DNA of 7,808 nucleotides from an uncultured Pseudomonadota bacterium. GTDB taxonomy: Bacteria; Myxococcota; UBA796. The notes below the pieces were generated by a model. That model did no database searches. It saw only the letters and a list, made by a program, of their open reading frames with translations, and was not told where the DNA came from. The stretch covers positions 1 to 7,808 of the forward strand of contig CAJWHX010000145.1 of the NCBI GenBank assembly GCA_913040875.1, given 5' to 3'. Each line of letters starts with the position of its first letter. Positions within the stretch are counted from its first letter, which is position 1. Shown piece after piece: positions 5,974-7,808 of the stretch. The translations under genes were made by a program, and so were the position numbers.

Positions 5974-7134
5974 TTAAATTTGCATCTCTGCAAAGAGTAG
6001 TGGGTTGGAAAAAGCCTCTTCCAACAACAGTGTTGCGGCTCCTATCGCGACGGCTTGTTCACCGAGTGAGCTCACCTCAATACATTCTGATTGAATGGGT
6101 GACCATGGGTCTCGTGAAGACATCGACGTGCGGAGCAATTCTATAAATTGGGGTACATATTGAGGAATGGGACCCCACAATACAATCTTGTGGGGATTGA
6201 GTAGATTGACCAGTATTGAGAGCGCTATACTCAACGATTGGGCAGCATCGCGTAAGATATCTTGAGTCGTCGAAGAAGATTCTTCTACCAACCAGGTCAA
6301 CAGCGTATACTCTGTACCTTCAATGTACTCTTGGATTCGTTCGTTTAAATGAGGCAAGCCAATGTGGGCTTCTAAACAGCCTTTCATACCACATCTACAC
6401 AACCCTTCTGTTGAAATGGGAACATGACCTAGTTCTCCAGCATATCCGATATCACCAAGCATGATGTTTCCATTGTGAAACAGTCCAGCCCCCACACCGG
6501 TAGCCATTTTGACAAAGACAAAGTCGTCAACACCTTTACAGCTGCCCCACCACCGTTCTGCCAACGCCCCTAAATTTGCATCATTACCAACAAAAACACG
6601 TACGCCAAGTACCCCTTCAAGGGTAGATTGAAGGTGTATTTCCTTCCACTTTGGAAGAATCTGTTCCGACAAATTACCATCTACAACTGGACACGGTACC
6701 GCAATCCCAACGCCCAACAGAGGGTTCTTCGTGCGTAGTGCATTCACCATTTCAACAATGGTCTGCAGGGCGAGTTGCGGCTGATTTTGACAGTCCAACT
6801 GAACTTCAGACATAGATTCAATATTGCCGCCCAAATTCATCGACAAAACAGTGATGTGAGAGGAGCCTAAGTCAACCCCAATCACCATACAGCCATTCGG
6901 TTTCAATTGTAAGACTCGAGGCGGACGACCACCACTACTTGCAGCGAGATGAGCCTCTTGAACAACTCCCAACTCAAAAAGTTGGTCTGCGAGAGAGGAT
7001 ACAGAAGACCTAGACATACCAAAATGTCTAGACAAATCGGCGCGAGAAATACCTTCTGTTGCTCGGATTGTCTTCAATACTCTCGATAGGTTGCGCTGTC
7101 GTAATAGACGGGTATCGTAAATTGAATCTGTCAT
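5974..7134 (-). CDS. ROK-family transcription regulator (NagC/XylR-like)
   Basis: This 386-aa protein has the standard length and domain order of ROK regulators. Residues ~14-75 form a winged helix-turn-helix (I-S-R-A-D-L-S-R-H-F-G-M-S-R-S-S-V, wing S-G-G-R-P-P). An actin-like sugar-kinase fold follows, with phosphate-loop-like G-V-D-L-G (86-90), N184-D185 at the usual catalytic-Asp position, A-T-G-V-G-A-G (211-217), E-L-G-H (234-237), and the ROK zinc motif C246-x-C248-G...G-C253-L-E. H237 and the three cysteines are the expected zinc ligands. Family members bind a sugar or sugar phosphate and release an operator; the ligand cannot be told here. The start matches the usual ROK N-terminus (R-L-L-R-Q-R-N-L) although there is no clear Shine-Dalgarno. 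A perfect palindrome upstream is a likely autoregulatory operator. No sugar-uptake or catabolic gene is in view. Confidence 0.95.
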   Translation of the reverse strand: MTDSIYDTRLLRQRNLSRVLKTIRATEGISRADLSRHFGMSRSSVSSLADQLFELGVVQEAHLAASSGGRPPRVLQLKPNGCMVIGVDLGSSHITVLSMNLGGNIESMSEVQLDCQNQPQLALQTIVEMVNALRTKNPLLGVGIAVPCPVVDGNLSEQILPKWKEIHLQSTLEGVLGVRVFVGNDANLGALAERWWGSCKGVDDFVFVKMATGVGAGLFHNGNIMLGDIGYAGELGHVPISTEGLCRCGMKGCLEAHIGLPHLNERIQEYIEGTEYTLLTWLVEESSSTTQDILRDAAQSLSIALSILVNLLNPHKIVLWGPIPQYVPQFIELLRTSMSSRDPWSPIQSECIEVSSLGEQAVAIGAATLLLEEAFSNPLLFAEMQI

Positions 7135-7143
7135 ACGAGGGAC

Positions 7144-7149
7144 ATCATA
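7144..7149 (-). promoter_or_regulatory. Possible -10 element of the ROK gene promoter
   Basis: TATGAT on the minus strand matches the sigma-70 -10 consensus at five of six positions. A TTGTTC-like -35 lies 18 bp upstream, inside the left arm of the palindrome. Transcription would begin only a few bases before the ATG at 7134, giving a leaderless or nearly leaderless message, in keeping with the missing Shine-Dalgarno site. This is a tentative assignment. Confidence 0.35.
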
Positions 7150-7151
7150 TC

Positions 7152-7176
7152 ACTTTGTTCTCAACCCGAACAAAGT
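7152..7176. promoter_or_regulatory. Palindromic operator candidate for the ROK regulator
   Basis: ACTTTGTTC (7152-7160) and GAACAAAGT (7168-7176) form a perfect 9-bp inverted repeat with a seven-base spacer, beginning 17 bp upstream of the ROK start codon. TTTGTT...AACAAA-type palindromes are known operators of XylR/NagC-like ROK repressors, so autorepression is likely. The T-run on the minus-strand downstream side needed for a terminator is absent. The minus-strand upstream side carries A residues, so an operator is the better reading. Confidence 0.65.
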
Positions 7177-7217
7177 TTTTTTCATATTGTCACTCAACAG
7201 TCATGATCTTTTGTATG

Positions 7218-7251
7218 AAAAAAAATACAACAGGCAGGAATCCCTGCCTGT
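7218..7251 (-). terminator. Intrinsic terminator of the FG-GAP gene
   Basis: ACAGGCAGG (7251-7243, minus strand) pairs perfectly with CCTGCCTGT (7238-7230) around a four-base loop, followed by TGTATTTTTTTT down to 7218. It lies about 25 bp after the stop codon. This is a strong GC-rich stem with a T-tract, separating the FG-GAP gene from the ROK transcription unit. Confidence 0.93.
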
Positions 7252-7276
7252 GCATACCGTATCAATATTTGCGGAT

Positions 7277-7808
7277 CTATTGCTGTAAATCTTCACCCAG
7301 CAGCAAGTATGCTGCGCCGGCTTGAGTGAGACCAGAGGTTGAATCACCGGGAACAATATACCCACCATCTTTAAAGGAACCGACAAAGAGATCGTTGACA
7401 CCTGACCCATCCACATCGCCAACATTGGCAATCGACACACCAGCTTCTGCACCCGCGGTCACTCCTTTCATCACCCCATGATAGTCGCCGCCTTCGTAAA
7501 TACCCGTCAGAGGCCCATAGTATACGTGGACAGAACCACTATCCACCTCGGACACGTCTTCCTTTTTGGCACCGATGGCCAAGTCTCCATAGCCATCTCC
7601 GTTGATGTCACCGAGAGCAGCTGCAGACTTTCCAAATTCTGCTTGATACGTGTTTCCATCCATTCTCGCCGTCGCATCTTGCAACCACAATTCAGATGGT
7701 AGGGCATTGTCCCCGGACACCAAAAATGCAGAGCCATTTGTCGGACGTGCACGCGCTCCCACCAACAAATCAGATAGCCCATCGCCATTGATGTCACCCG
7801 CTTTAAAG
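7277..7808 (-). CDS. FG-GAP repeat (integrin-alpha-like beta-propeller) protein, 5' end outside window
   Basis: The frame is open to the right edge, so the visible 176 residues are the C-terminal part only. Three repeats are seen, each with a calcium-binding loop: D-I-N-G-D-G near 7795, D-I-N-G-D-G-Y-G-D-L at 7609, and D-V-D-G-S-G-V-N-D-L at 7417. They are spaced 62 to 64 residues apart, and each is followed by a hydrophobic strand with V-G or I-G. These are blades of an extracellular beta-propeller; such proteins are usually secreted or surface exposed and take part in adhesion or protein binding. The predicted signal sequence and remaining blades would lie beyond 7808. The protein ends shortly after the last blade (A-A-Y-L-L-L-G-E-D-L-Q-Q) with no added anchor. 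A strong terminator follows. Confidence 0.92.
   Translation of the reverse strand, partial: FKAGDINGDGLSDLLVGARARPTNGSAFLVSGDNALPSELWLQDATARMDGNTYQAEFGKSAAALGDINGDGYGDLAIGAKKEDVSEVDSGSVHVYYGPLTGIYEGGDYHGVMKGVTAGAEAGVSIANVGDVDGSGVNDLFVGSFKDGGYIVPGDSTSGLTQAGAAYLLLGEDLQQ

Noticed and set aside
5960..5976. TTAGGG-like telomere repeat motif
   Set aside because: There are only about two imperfect units, overlapping the ROK stop codon in a bacterial gene context; most likely coincidence.

Overview
The window is bacterial. The lipoprotein with a long Asp/Thr/Glu tract followed by a MopE-type metal-binding motif, and the FG-GAP repeat protein beside it, are a style common in Myxococcota and related former Deltaproteobacteria. 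The base composition looks only moderate in GC by eye, which would fit an uncultured, lower-GC member of that group; this assignment is an inference. Every supportable gene lies on the minus strand, so the region is described from high to low coordinates.

Right part (7808-4961). The C-terminal part of an FG-GAP (integrin-like beta-propeller) protein ends at 7277, followed by a textbook intrinsic terminator. An apparent regulatory region with a perfect 9+9 bp palindrome then precedes a ROK-family (NagC/XylR-like) transcription regulator with an N-terminal winged helix. Only 33 bp later comes a secreted lipoprotein with an acidic Asp/Thr/Glu stalk, a MopE-like Asp/Cys motif and a C-terminal region resembling a jelly-roll carbohydrate-binding domain. 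A strong terminator follows. The regulator and lipoprotein therefore look like one transcription unit, probably controlled through the palindrome.

Middle part (4960-4069). A small unrecognised protein (95 aa) is followed by about 465 bp of very AT-rich DNA. This DNA contains a decayed copy of the small gene's 3' end plus its downstream hairpin, which suggests a lost tandem paralogue.

Left part (4068-1). Four closely spaced genes (133, 537, 191 and more than 432 aa; the last runs off the left edge) form a likely operon. I recognise none of them by family. The 537-aa protein carries three CxxC...CxxC zinc ribbons and the last protein carries one. The operon begins behind a hairpin plus T-tract that looks like a Rho-independent terminator placed just upstream of the first ribosome binding site, so it may be an attenuator or the end of a short upstream RNA. 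This zinc-ribbon operon is the best candidate here for something undescribed, but the sequence alone gives no function.

No rRNA, tRNA, CRISPR array, transposase or integrase was seen.
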